Origin: Terriglobales bacterium
GTDB taxonomy: Bacteria > Acidobacteriota > Terriglobia > Terriglobales > Acidobacteriaceae
Reading direction: 5' to 3'
Length of the DNA: 47,282 nt
Assembly: GCA_035543055.1 (NCBI GenBank)
Contig: DATKKJ010000048.1
Coordinates: 1-47,282 of the forward strand
Under the pieces are notes generated by a model. It saw nothing but the letters and a program-made list of their open reading frames with translations, searched no databases and was not told the origin of the DNA. The position numbers were made by a program, and so were the translations under genes. Of the stretch, positions 34,182 to 43,516 are shown one piece after another (position 1 is the first letter of the stretch; every line of letters starts with the position of its first letter).

Positions 34182-34338
34182 GCAGGAGCCCGTGGGCACC
34201 CGTGCCAGGACGGAAGCCCGCGCGGGTTCGAGCTTCGGGCGTGCCGGGCACTGTAATCGCAGTCGCTGTGAGGTGTGACTTCTGTCATAGACGGGGCCGG
34301 GTCTGAGGTCCAGTCTCTACCTTATTCATTCTTCATAG

Positions 34339-36261
34339 GTGGTGTCGTTGGACCACCCGCAATACCAGATCCGAGTCGCAGACCGGGAGTATTGGCGCGA
34401 ACAGATCAAGTGCCAGTACGCCTGTCCGGTCCACACCGATGCGCGGGGCTACGTGCGCGCCATCGCCGCCGGCGATTACGAGCACGCCTACCTGATCGCC
34501 CGCGGGCCGAATCCCCTGGCTTCCATCTGCGGGCGCATCTGCGGAGCTCCATGTGAGGCCGCCTGCCGCCGGGGCAGCATCGACCAGCCCATCTCCATCC
34601 GGGCACTCAAGCGTTTTGTCTGCGAGAAGTTCGGCAGTGAATCCCGGGCCGACGCCGGTGCCGGCTTGTTCCCCTACCTGAAGAGTCAGAGCGCCGAGCG
34701 GCAGTGTGACGACCTTGACGAGCTTCGCCACCTCCTTGATTTCCTGGCTGACTCCCAGTTCCCCCAGCCCAGCGGCGAACGCGTCGCCATCATCGGCTGC
34801 GGGCCGGCCGGCCTGGCTGCCGGCCACGATCTCGCGCTCATGGGATTCCGCCCGACCATCTTCGAAATGGACCCGATCCCTGCCGGCATGCTGGCCACCG
34901 GCGTCCCCGGATATCGCCTTCCGCGCGCGCTGATCCAGGCCGAAGTCGCGGTGATCCAAGCCATGGGTGTCGAGATCCGCTGTAACGTCCAGGTGGGCAA
35001 GGATGTGAGCTTCGACGAACTGCGGCGTGACTTTGCGGCAGTGGTGATCGCCTGTGGCGCCAAGCGCTCGCGGGCGCTGCCCATCCCCAATGCGGGCGCC
35101 ATCGGCGTGCTGGGCGGCGTGGATTTCCTGCGCGACGTGGCGCTGGGCAAGAAGGTGGAACTGGGTGAGCGGGTCATCGTGGTCGGCGGCGGCAATGTCG
35201 CCTATGACGTGGCGCGCACCGTGCTGCGGCAGGAGGAATACGACGTCTCGCGCACCGCCGCCCGCATGGCCGGAGTGCGCCAGGTCAATCTTGTCTGCCT
35301 GGAATCGCTGGAGGAGATGCCCGCGGACACGGTGGAGATCCTCGAGGGGCAGGAAGAGGGTGTGCTGCGGCACAACAGCTGGGGGCCGAAGGAGATCCTG
35401 GTCCGTGAGATCAACGGCCAGAAGTTCGTGCGCGGCGTGCGCTTCGTCCGCTGCACCCAGGTGTACGACGAGAACAAGCGCTTCGCCCCGAAGTTCGATG
35501 AGACTGTAACCACCGAGGTCGAGGGCGACACGGTGCTGCTGTCGGTCGGGCAATCGGCCGACCTCAGCTTCCTGAATGCGGAGCGCGACGGCATCCAGAT
35601 GCGCTCCCCACAACAGATCGTCAACGATCCCGCCACCTGCGCGACCTCTGCGCCTGGGGTCTTTGTGGCCGGCGACATCGCCTACGGGCCGCGGCTGATG
35701 ATCCACGCCATCGCCAGCGGCAAGCAAGCGGCTCGCTCCATCTATCGCTATCTGCGCGGCCGGGAGATTGCGCCGGAAGAGGTGCAGTTCCACGCGCCTC
35801 TGGAGCATTACCGCAGGGAAAAGCATTACGAGCGCCGCGCCCGCCTGCACATTCCCACGCTTTCTGCGGAGCAGCGCCTGAGGGACCCTTCGTCGCTGGT
35901 GGAGGTCGGCTACGACGACGAACAGGCGCGCGCCGAAGCCGGGCGCTGCCTGGATTGCGGCATCAACACGATCTTCGACGGTGAGCGTTGCATCCTGTGC
36001 GGCGGCTGCGTCGATGTCTGCCCCACGGTCTGCCTGAAGCTGGTGTCGTTCGATCGCATCGCGCCGGCGCCTGAATTGCAGACGGCAGTGAACACGCTGG
36101 AACTGGACCCGTCCGACCTCTCCGCCATCATCAAGGACGAAGAGCGCTGCATCCGCTGCGGATTGTGCGCCGAACGTTGCCCCACGACCGCCATCACCAT
36201 GGAGCGATTCAGTTTTGCCAAGGAGTGGAAGCCATGTCCCGACTCGACCCACCCCGCGTGA
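34339..36261 (+). CDS. GltD-like FAD/NAD(P)-binding oxidoreductase with terminal ferredoxin domains
   Basis: A 640-residue protein of the glutamate-synthase-beta/NfnB-like class. An N-terminal Fe-S domain (CQYACP, then ICGRICGAPCEAACRRGS at residues 63-80) precedes an FAD site (VAIIGCGPAGLAAGHDL near 155) and an NAD(P) site (VIVVGGGNVAYDVARTV near 280). The C-terminal part binds two [4Fe-4S] clusters: CILCGGCVDVCPTVC and CIRCGLCAERCPTTA. It probably passes NAD(P)H electrons to the Rieske/cytochrome b module just downstream. Such a subunit is known in anammox Rieske/cytochrome b complexes. The start is GTG at 34339, or possibly TTG at 34348 after AGGTGG. It overlaps the Rieske gene by 28 bp. 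Confidence 0.85.
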   Translation: MVSLDHPQYQIRVADREYWREQIKCQYACPVHTDARGYVRAIAAGDYEHAYLIARGPNPLASICGRICGAPCEAACRRGSIDQPISIRALKRFVCEKFGSESRADAGAGLFPYLKSQSAERQCDDLDELRHLLDFLADSQFPQPSGERVAIIGCGPAGLAAGHDLALMGFRPTIFEMDPIPAGMLATGVPGYRLPRALIQAEVAVIQAMGVEIRCNVQVGKDVSFDELRRDFAAVVIACGAKRSRALPIPNAGAIGVLGGVDFLRDVALGKKVELGERVIVVGGGNVAYDVARTVLRQEEYDVSRTAARMAGVRQVNLVCLESLEEMPADTVEILEGQEEGVLRHNSWGPKEILVREINGQKFVRGVRFVRCTQVYDENKRFAPKFDETVTTEVEGDTVLLSVGQSADLSFLNAERDGIQMRSPQQIVNDPATCATSAPGVFVAGDIAYGPRLMIHAIASGKQAARSIYRYLRGREIAPEEVQFHAPLEHYRREKHYERRARLHIPTLSAEQRLRDPSSLVEVGYDDEQARAEAGRCLDCGINTIFDGERCILCGGCVDVCPTVCLKLVSFDRIAPAPELQTAVNTLELDPSDLSAIIKDEERCIRCGLCAERCPTTAITMERFSFAKEWKPCPDSTHPA

Positions 36262-36698
36262 CCCGGCGCAGCTTTCTCAGTATCGCGTCGCTGGGCAGCT
36301 TCATCGCCGCGGTCGGCACCGCGGCCGCCGGGCTCTTCCGTCTGCCCAACCCGGCAGTGCTGCCCGGGCCGGTGCGGCGCTTCAAGCTGGGCGCTCCGGA
36401 GCAGTTCACGCCCGGCACCGAAACCCTGTTCTCGGAGGAGAACCTGGTGCTGTTCCGCGATGACGAAGGCTTCTACGCGATTTCCACCACCTGCACTCAT
36501 CTGGGATGCATCGTCTCGCGCGCCAAGGAGGGATTCGCCTGTCCCTGTCACGGCTCGCGTTTTGACGAGCGCGGAAGCGTAGTGGGCGGTCCGGCGCCGC
36601 GCCCCCTGCCCTGGCTGGAAGTAAGCCGCGCCGCCGATGGACAGCTCGTGATCAATGCCGACAACGAAGTGCCCGCCGGCACGCGCTACCGCGTCTAG
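36234..36698 (+). CDS. Rieske [2Fe-2S] protein
   Basis: A 154-residue membrane-anchored Rieske protein. The N-terminus (VTRRSFLSIASLGSFIAAVG) looks like an uncleaved Tat signal anchor. The cluster motifs are CTHLGC near residue 90 and CPCHGSRF near 110, supplying two Cys and two His ligands plus the disulfide pair. It transfers electrons from quinol at the cytochrome b Qo site to a c-type cytochrome. It is encoded directly before cytochrome b, as in bc1/b6f operons, and overlaps the upstream oxidoreductase gene. Confidence 0.95.
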   Translation: MSRLDPPRVTRRSFLSIASLGSFIAAVGTAAAGLFRLPNPAVLPGPVRRFKLGAPEQFTPGTETLFSEENLVLFRDDEGFYAISTTCTHLGCIVSRAKEGFACPCHGSRFDERGSVVGGPAPRPLPWLEVSRAADGQLVINADNEVPAGTRYRV

Positions 36699-36708
36699 GA
36701 GGCGAACC

Positions 36709-38247
36709 ATGGCAACCGCGACCCAGGAATTCGTTCACAACCTGCGCGAACTCCCTCATACCGTGAAGGACGCGTGGTTCCGCCTGGGCAAGACGCCGGA
36801 ATCCGAGCGCGAAGAATCACAAGCCACTTTTCACAACCTCTTCCTGCACATCCACAGCGTGCGGGTGCACGTGCGCACGCTCAGCCCGACGCTGACCTTT
36901 GGTCTGGGTCTGATGGCGGCGGCGACGTTCGGCATCACCGTGGTCACCGGCCTTCTGCTGATGGTCTACTACAAGCCTTCCACGGACCTGGCCTACCAGT
37001 CCATCAAGGACATCCACTTCACCGTCTACACCGGGCGATTCATCCGCAACATCCATCGCTGGGCGGCGCAGTTGATGGTCCTGACCGTGCTCCTGCACAT
37101 GGCGCGGGTGTTCTTCACCGGCAGCTACAAGAAACCGCGGGAGTTCAACTGGCTGGTCGGATTGGGGCTGCTGGTCCTCACCCTGGCGCTCAGCTTCACG
37201 GGATACCTGCTGCCCTGGGACCAGCTTGCGTATTGGGCCATCACCATCGGGTCGAATATCGCCAACTCGCCGCGCGAGCTGACCGACGCGGTGGGCGTCA
37301 CGCGCTGGCTCGACCCCGGCGGTTTCCAGAAGCGGCTGCTCTTGGGCGCGAACTATGTCGGGCAGGACGCGCTGATCCGCTTTTACGTCCTGCACGTGTT
37401 CCTGCTCCCCCTGGCGCTGGTGACCCTGCTGGGCGTGCACTTCTGGCGCATCCGCAAAGACGGCGGCCTCGCCCGCCCGGAAGACCCGATGGGAGGCCCG
37501 GCCGAGTGGGGCGGCGCCCGCCGCACGGTTTTCGAGCCCGTGCCCACCAAGACCTACGGCCTGATGGCCCTGGTGAAGGGCAAGCGCCCTACGGTGAACC
37601 GAGGGCCGGAGAACACGGTGATGGCCTGGCCGCACCTGTTCTGGGCGGAGCTGGCCGTATTCATGATCACCGTAGCCGCGACCCTCATACTCTCCTTCTA
37701 CTGGGACGCGCCGCTCAAGGAACTGGCCAATCCTGGCATTCCTGAGAACCCGGCCAAGGCGCCCTGGTACTTCCTCGGCATCCAGGAGCTGGTTTCGTAC
37801 TCCGCGTTCACCGGAGGACTGCTGATCCCGCTGATCGTCGTCGTGGGGCTCGCGCTCATCCCGTTCCTCGACCGCAGGTCGGGCGGCGAAGGCGTGTGGT
37901 TCGGGACGAAGGGGGAACGCTCCGTCTTTCTCAATTCCCTGCTGTTTGCGGTACTCGTGACCGTGGGCATGCTGATCTTCACGGTGGACTACGGCTGGTT
38001 GCGCAACTGGTTCCCCGAGATCCACCAGCTCTGGATCATCACCTTCAACCCCGGCTCGCTGCTGGTGTTGATCTTCGCGGCCTGGTCGCTGGTAGTGCTG
38101 AGGCGCAGAGACTCCGTGCGGCTGGCGGCAGTCGCGCTCTTCACCTGCTTCCTGGTCGGTTTCACGATTCTGACTTATTTCGCCACCGTCCACCGAGGAC
38201 CGAACTGGCATTTCTATTGGTGGCCTTCGCAGTGGCCGGTGCACTAG
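36709..38247 (+). CDS. Fused cytochrome b (b6-type N-part plus subunit IV-like C-part)
   Basis: A 512-residue membrane protein that binds two b hemes and two quinone sites. Heme ligands are His116 and His130 (13 residues between) and His229 and His244 (14 between); the 14-residue spacing in the second pair is the b6-type pattern. The C-terminal part corresponds to subunit IV. The Qo-site PEWY motif is replaced by APWY (residues 351-354), so the usual Glu is absent. Additional helices continue to the C-terminus. GGAGGCGAACC precedes the ATG, 10 bp after the Rieske stop. Confidence 0.95.
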   Translation: MATATQEFVHNLRELPHTVKDAWFRLGKTPESEREESQATFHNLFLHIHSVRVHVRTLSPTLTFGLGLMAAATFGITVVTGLLLMVYYKPSTDLAYQSIKDIHFTVYTGRFIRNIHRWAAQLMVLTVLLHMARVFFTGSYKKPREFNWLVGLGLLVLTLALSFTGYLLPWDQLAYWAITIGSNIANSPRELTDAVGVTRWLDPGGFQKRLLLGANYVGQDALIRFYVLHVFLLPLALVTLLGVHFWRIRKDGGLARPEDPMGGPAEWGGARRTVFEPVPTKTYGLMALVKGKRPTVNRGPENTVMAWPHLFWAELAVFMITVAATLILSFYWDAPLKELANPGIPENPAKAPWYFLGIQELVSYSAFTGGLLIPLIVVVGLALIPFLDRRSGGEGVWFGTKGERSVFLNSLLFAVLVTVGMLIFTVDYGWLRNWFPEIHQLWIITFNPGSLLVLIFAAWSLVVLRRRDSVRLAAVALFTCFLVGFTILTYFATVHRGPNWHFYWWPSQWPVH

Positions 38248-38256
38248 GGGGATGAG

Positions 38257-39741
38257 ATGAAGGATCCCTCGCGCATTTATCGCTGGACCGTACTCGGGGC
38301 GAGCATTCTCACCATCATCTATCTGCTGGCCTCCGCGGCCCACGAGAACTACTTCACCCAGTGGAGCGGCGTGCAGCGGCAGTACCGCGAGATCCTCCGG
38401 CAGAAGGCCACCGACGCGCGCGGCCGCGAGTTGCAGAGCAAGTTCCGCATCGAGCTGAAGCAGGTCAGCCTGCCGGCCCTGGGGACGGTGGACCGCTGTG
38501 TCACCTGCCACAACGGCATCGACGACCCCAGGATGACCGATGTGGCATTGCCTCACCGCGTCCACCCTGCCGGCATCCTCGACATCCATCCGGTCGACCG
38601 CTTCGGATGCACCATCTGCCATCACGGCCAGGGCCCTGCGACCAACTTCCGCGACGCCAAGGCCGAAGACGCTTTCTGGGACTATCCTCTGCTGCCCGCG
38701 GAGTTGACCCAGGCCACTTGCGTCACCTGTCACGACGCGGAAAAGCTGCCGGCGGCGCAGATCCCGCTGCTGGCCGCTGGGATGAAGCTCTATCGCGAGA
38801 AGAGCTGCGGTTCCTGCCACAAGCTCGGTGGACGTGGAGGCGCGCTTGGGCCGGCGCTCGATAACGAAGGCGCCAAGACGCGCCACCAGCTCACGATGGC
38901 GAACCTGAAGGCGCCGCACACCACTTGGGGATGGCAGGAAGCTCACTTCCGCGATCCCGGAGCGGTCGTAACCGGCAGCCAGATGCGCAACCCGACCGTC
39001 ACCCGGCAAGAGGCGCTGGCGCTGACCGTATACATGCTTTCACAGTGGAAGCGCGACATCCCCGAGAGCTACCTGGCGCCGGACAAGATCGAGCAGAAAT
39101 ACCGCGCCTTGCATCCGGCGCCGCTCTCCGGCGAGCAGGTTTACCGGCAATATTGCTTCGCCTGCCATGGCAGCGGGACTTACAGCCGCTGGGACAAGAC
39201 CTTCAAACGCTTCATTCCCGCGGTGCGCGGTATTTCTCTGGTCGCGGCCGCCAGCCCCGAGTATCTGGCCGGCAACATCCGGCAGGGACGGCCTGGCACG
39301 CAGATGCCGGCCTGGGACAAGCACGCCGGCGGCCTGCTGCCGGAGGAGATCACCGCTGTGACCGAGTACCTGCGGGCCGGAGCTCCTGTGCCCGAGAAGA
39401 TGCCCCCGCTCACCCTGTCGGGTGACGCCAAACGGGGCGTAACGCTGTTTCTCGGCAACTGCGCCGGTTGTCACGGCATGAATGGCCGCGGCGGGGTCGC
39501 ACCGGAGATCGGCAACCCGGTCTTCCAGAAGGCGGCCAGCGACGAGCTCATCGTCCGCACCATCCGCCACGGACGGCAGGGCACCGCGATGCCGGCCTTC
39601 CAGCGGCCGGACGCGCCGGCGTTCAGCGATCAGGATGTCGCTGACGTTCTCGCCTACGTGCGCACGCTGGGGGAGCACAAGCGCGACAAGGCTGTTGCGC
39701 AAAACGCGATTCCAGCGTCTGGAGGTAACCATGAGCGATAA
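38257..39741 (+). CDS. Hexaheme membrane-anchored cytochrome c
   Basis: A 494-residue cytochrome with an N-terminal membrane anchor (VLGASILTIIYLLASAAHEN) and six CxxCH heme motifs: CVTCH (81), CTICH (118), CVTCH (155), CGSCH (184), CFACH (300) and CAGCH (402). The last two belong to class I-like domains with Met ligands in GTQMPAW and GTAMPAF. The first four form a multiheme half. It replaces cytochrome c1 in the complex and could hand electrons to or from the molybdoenzyme encoded next. Its stop codon overlaps the alpha-subunit start by 11 bp. Confidence 0.93.
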   Translation: MKDPSRIYRWTVLGASILTIIYLLASAAHENYFTQWSGVQRQYREILRQKATDARGRELQSKFRIELKQVSLPALGTVDRCVTCHNGIDDPRMTDVALPHRVHPAGILDIHPVDRFGCTICHHGQGPATNFRDAKAEDAFWDYPLLPAELTQATCVTCHDAEKLPAAQIPLLAAGMKLYREKSCGSCHKLGGRGGALGPALDNEGAKTRHQLTMANLKAPHTTWGWQEAHFRDPGAVVTGSQMRNPTVTRQEALALTVYMLSQWKRDIPESYLAPDKIEQKYRALHPAPLSGEQVYRQYCFACHGSGTYSRWDKTFKRFIPAVRGISLVAAASPEYLAGNIRQGRPGTQMPAWDKHAGGLLPEEITAVTEYLRAGAPVPEKMPPLTLSGDAKRGVTLFLGNCAGCHGMNGRGGVAPEIGNPVFQKAASDELIVRTIRHGRQGTAMPAFQRPDAPAFSDQDVADVLAYVRTLGEHKRDKAVAQNAIPASGGNHER

Positions 39742-42493
39742 AGAGCAGAAGAAAAGCTGGTCGCGGCGCAACTTCATTGAGACTGCGGCGCTGGCGACCG
39801 CGGCCCTGGCGATCCCCGGCTGCTCGCGCAAGGAAAAACCGGTGCTCAGCACGCTCGTGGGCGACTTCGATCCGCTCCGCACCTATCCCTATCGCGGCTG
39901 GGAGGACTTCTACCGCAAGATCTGGACCTGGGACAAAGTGGTGCGTTCGACGCATTCCGCCAACTGCACCGGTTCCTGCTCCTGGAAGGTCTATGTCCGC
40001 AATGGGGTGATGGTGCGCGAAGAGCAGGCGGCCGACTATCCCCGCATCAGCCAGGACCTGCCCGACTACAACCCGCGCGGTTGCCAGAAGGGCGGCTGCT
40101 TCGTGGAGTACGTTTACAGCCCGCAGCGGCTGCGCTACCCGCTGATCCGGACCGGCGAGCGGGGCGAGGGCAAGTGGCGGCGGGCCACCTGGGACGAAGC
40201 GCTCACGCTGGTCGCGGAAAAGCTGCTCGACAACGTTTACCACCACGGACCGGATACCAACACCTTCTTCAGCGTGATCCCGGCGATGAGTCCGGTGAGC
40301 TTCTGCGCCGGCTCGCGGCTCGCGCACTACATCGGCGGCGTGTTCCTTTCTTTTTACGATTGGTATTGCGACCTGCCTCCGGGTGAGCCGCTCACCTGGG
40401 GCGTCCAGACGGAAGCCTGCGAATGCGCTGACTGGTTCAACTCCAAGTACATCGTGCTCTGGGGCTCGAACATCTCGCAGACCCGCATCCCCGACGCGCA
40501 CTTCGCCTACGAAGCGCGTTACAACGGCGCCAAAATCGTCTGCATCTCGCCGGACTACAACGCCAGCGCGACCCATGCCGACCTTTTCTTCCAGATCAAT
40601 CCCGGCACCGACGGCATTCTCGCCCTCGGCGTGGCCAAGCTGCTGATCGACCAGAACCTCATCGACATCCCCTACGTCAAAGAGCAGACCGACCTGCCGC
40701 TGCTGGTACTCAAGACACGCAAACGCTTCTTGCGGCAGTCGGATGTGGAGGCAAAGGGCAAGGAGGATGTGTTCTACGTCTGGGATACGAAGCAGCAGCG
40801 GGCCGTGCCCACGCCCGGTTCGATGGGATCAGACAAGAAGACCATCGAGTTGAGTGGCATCGATCCGGCTCTGGCCGGCAGCTTCAGCGTCCGCTTGGCG
40901 GATGGTACGACCGCCGAGGTCACCACCGTCTTCGAGATGCTGAAGCAGGAGCTCGCGCAATACACGCTGGACAGGGTGGCCGCTCGCACCGGGCTCCCGG
41001 CAAAGGAGATCGAACTCTTCGCCCGAGAACTCGGCACCCGCAAGCCCGCGATGATCATCCACGGCGCCGGGACGAACCACTGGTTCCACAACGACCTGAT
41101 CAACCGCTCGTTCATCCTGCTGGTCGCGCTCACGGGCAACACCGGCAAGAACGGCGGGGGCTTTAACCACTATGTCGGCCAGGAACGCATCTGGCCGGAG
41201 CACGGCTTCTTCCAGCTCGCCTTCCCCGAAGGGCGCAAGAAGCAGCGCTTCCAGAACACCACGCTGTGGAGCTATGTCCATTCCACCAGCAAGGACCCGC
41301 ACCTCTACAACGGCAAGCCCATCGACTGGTACATCCAGGAATCGGTGAAGAATGGCTGGATGCCGCTATGGCCCAAGGGCGGCCGCAAGCCGCGCGCCAT
41401 GGTGGTGTGGCGTGCCAACTATCTCAACCAGGCGAAGGGCAACGAGATCCTGGAATCGTCCCTGTGGCGCGATCTCGACCTCATCGTGGACATCAACTAC
41501 CGCATGGACACCACGGCGCTTTACTCCGACGTGGTGCTGCCGGCAGCGAGTTACTACGAGAAGGTGGACCTCAACTCCACCGACTGCCACAGCTACATCC
41601 ATCCCTTCGGCAAGGCGCTCGAACCGCTGTTCGAGAGCAAAACCGATTGGGACATCTTCCACGCCCTGGCTGAGAAGATGGCGGAGGTCGCGTCCAAGAA
41701 GGGCTTGAAGCCCTTCCGCGACGACGCCTTCGAATGGAACCGCGACTTCACCAAGCTGGCGCACGACTGGACGGGCAAGGGCGCCATCCTCACCGACGAG
41801 CAGGCGGCCAACTTCATCCTGGCCAACGCGGAAGAGACCAAGGGAATGACCTACCAGGGGCTGCTAGAGAAGCCACAGCGCTTCGTCGCCACCGACCCCG
41901 AGTCGTGGAACAGCGACGTGGAGAACGGCATCGCCTACACGCCGTTCAAGCACCAGCTGGAGAAGAAGCGCCCCTGGCGTACCCTCACCGGGCGGCAGCA
42001 GTTCTACATCGACCACCCCTGGTACCTGGAACTAGGCGAGGCCCTGCCCACATTCAAGGAACCGCTCCCCGAAAAGTATCCGCTGTACTGGAATACGCCG
42101 CACGGGCGCTGGTCCATCCATTCCACCTGGCGCGACCATCGCGCCATGTTGCGGCTGCAGCGCGGCGGGCCCATCGTCTACATGCATCCCGACGATGCCC
42201 GCAAGCGCGGCCTCAAGGACAACGACTGGGTCCGCATCTACAACAACGTCGGGCAATGCGTCTGCCGCCTGCAACTCCTGCCGGGAGAGAAACCGGGACG
42301 CGTCACCATGTATCACGGCTGGGAGAAGTATCTGGGCTTCCAGCAGGGCGGCTGGCAGTCACTCACCTACATCAAGATCAAGCCCACCCAGCTCATCGGC
42401 AAGTACGGACACGTCAACTTCCGGCTGAACTACTGGGGGCCGACCGGCAACAACCGCGACATCAAGGTCGAGATCGAAAAGGCCAGGGTGTAA
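39731..42493 (+). CDS. Type II DMSO-reductase-family molybdopterin oxidoreductase, alpha subunit (NarG/PcrA/SerA-like)
   Basis: A 920-residue molybdo-bis(PGD) enzyme. A Tat motif (SRRNFIETA) and a possible lipobox (IPGC, Cys31) show export. The [4Fe-4S] site is His75, Cys79, Cys83 and Cys118 in HSANCTGSCSW and NPRGCQKGG. The Asp of the YDWYCDLPPGEP segment (about residue 214) is the expected Mo ligand, placing it in the type II group. Length matches periplasmic reductases such as perchlorate, selenate and chlorate enzymes rather than 1200-residue cytoplasmic NarG, though conserved blocks (WGSNISQTRIPDAHF) are NarG-like. The substrate cannot be read from this. It is followed 10 bp later by beta. 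Confidence 0.93.
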   Translation: MSDKEQKKSWSRRNFIETAALATAALAIPGCSRKEKPVLSTLVGDFDPLRTYPYRGWEDFYRKIWTWDKVVRSTHSANCTGSCSWKVYVRNGVMVREEQAADYPRISQDLPDYNPRGCQKGGCFVEYVYSPQRLRYPLIRTGERGEGKWRRATWDEALTLVAEKLLDNVYHHGPDTNTFFSVIPAMSPVSFCAGSRLAHYIGGVFLSFYDWYCDLPPGEPLTWGVQTEACECADWFNSKYIVLWGSNISQTRIPDAHFAYEARYNGAKIVCISPDYNASATHADLFFQINPGTDGILALGVAKLLIDQNLIDIPYVKEQTDLPLLVLKTRKRFLRQSDVEAKGKEDVFYVWDTKQQRAVPTPGSMGSDKKTIELSGIDPALAGSFSVRLADGTTAEVTTVFEMLKQELAQYTLDRVAARTGLPAKEIELFARELGTRKPAMIIHGAGTNHWFHNDLINRSFILLVALTGNTGKNGGGFNHYVGQERIWPEHGFFQLAFPEGRKKQRFQNTTLWSYVHSTSKDPHLYNGKPIDWYIQESVKNGWMPLWPKGGRKPRAMVVWRANYLNQAKGNEILESSLWRDLDLIVDINYRMDTTALYSDVVLPAASYYEKVDLNSTDCHSYIHPFGKALEPLFESKTDWDIFHALAEKMAEVASKKGLKPFRDDAFEWNRDFTKLAHDWTGKGAILTDEQAANFILANAEETKGMTYQGLLEKPQRFVATDPESWNSDVENGIAYTPFKHQLEKKRPWRTLTGRQQFYIDHPWYLELGEALPTFKEPLPEKYPLYWNTPHGRWSIHSTWRDHRAMLRLQRGGPIVYMHPDDARKRGLKDNDWVRIYNNVGQCVCRLQLLPGEKPGRVTMYHGWEKYLGFQQGGWQSLTYIKIKPTQLIGKYGHVNFRLNYWGPTGNNRDIKVEIEKARV

Positions 42494-42503
42494 GGGAGAG
42501 GCC

Positions 42504-43505
42504 ATGTCAAAACATCAATATGCGATGGTCATGGACCTGAACAAGTGCCTGGGCTGCCAGACCTGCACCATCGCCTGCAAGAAGCTGTGGACCGACCGCG
42601 ATGGCACCGGGTACATGTACTGGAACAACGTCGAGACCCGCCCCGGGATGGGATATCCGCGGCAGTGGGACCGCATCGGCGGCGGCTGGAAAGACGGCCA
42701 GCTGCAGCCCAGCCCGCTGCCCACCATGGACGATTACGGACACGCCTGGGAATTCGACTACGAGCAGCGGCTCTACGAGGGAAAGAAGAAGCCGGTCATG
42801 CCCTCGCCCGCCCCGCAATCGGGCGTGAACTGGGACGAGGACGTCGGCGGCATGAACGGCGATGAGAACTACTTCTTCTACCTCCCGCGCATCTGCAATC
42901 ACTGCACCTATCCGGCGTGCCTGGAGGCGTGCCCGCGCAAGGCCATCTACAAGCGCGACGAAGACGGCATCGTAGTCATCGACCAGGACCGTTGCCAGGG
43001 CTACCGCTACTGCATCAAGGCCTGCCCCTACAAGAAGATCTACTACAACGAAGTGACCGGCAAGTCGGAGAAGTGCATCTTCTGCTATCCCCGGCTGGAG
43101 AAGGGCGAAGTGAACGCCTGCGCCGCGCAGTGTCCGGGGCGGCTGCGCTTTGTCGGCCTGCTCGACGATCCGGAGTCGCCGGTACATAAACTTGTGCTCG
43201 TTCACCGTGCAGCGCTCCCGCTGTTTCCAGAGAAGGGCACGCAACCCAACGTCTTTTACGTCCCGCCCTTCAATCCTCCGAAACGCGGGAACTACGACAA
43301 GAGCATCCTGGAAGATCCACGTCTGCCGCTCGATTACCTGATCTACCTCTTCGGCCCCGAGGTACAGGACCTAATCACACGCCTGGAGGCCGAGCTGAAG
43401 ACAACACAGGCTGGCGGACGCAGCGAACTTCTGCAACTGCTGATCGGCCGCGACGCGGAGACACGGTATCGCATCAAGCCCGAGTTGGTTCAGATCAAGC
43501 TTTAG
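42504..43505 (+). CDS. Type II molybdoenzyme beta subunit (Fe-S, NarH/PcrB-like)
   Basis: A 333-residue electron-transfer subunit. Four Cys clusters are visible: CLGCQTCTIAC, CNHCTYPACLEAC, CQGYRYCIKAC and CIFCYPRLEKG followed by CAAQCPG. In the third the second Cys position is Tyr, the pattern that gives a [3Fe-4S] cluster in NarH-like proteins; the others should carry [4Fe-4S]. It has no signal peptide and would be exported bound to the Tat-dependent alpha subunit. Length and the YDKSILEDPRLPLDYLIYLFG ending fit SerB/PcrB/DdhB relatives. Confidence 0.94.
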   Translation: MSKHQYAMVMDLNKCLGCQTCTIACKKLWTDRDGTGYMYWNNVETRPGMGYPRQWDRIGGGWKDGQLQPSPLPTMDDYGHAWEFDYEQRLYEGKKKPVMPSPAPQSGVNWDEDVGGMNGDENYFFYLPRICNHCTYPACLEACPRKAIYKRDEDGIVVIDQDRCQGYRYCIKACPYKKIYYNEVTGKSEKCIFCYPRLEKGEVNACAAQCPGRLRFVGLLDDPESPVHKLVLVHRAALPLFPEKGTQPNVFYVPPFNPPKRGNYDKSILEDPRLPLDYLIYLFGPEVQDLITRLEAELKTTQAGGRSELLQLLIGRDAETRYRIKPELVQIKL

Positions 43506-43516
43506 GAGTGATTGCC

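Noticed and set aside
39482-39730. Alpha subunit starting 83 codons earlier
   Set aside because: That frame overlaps the cytochrome c gene in another frame and would bury the Tat signal. The ATG at 39731 has GGAGG upstream and starts the signal peptide.
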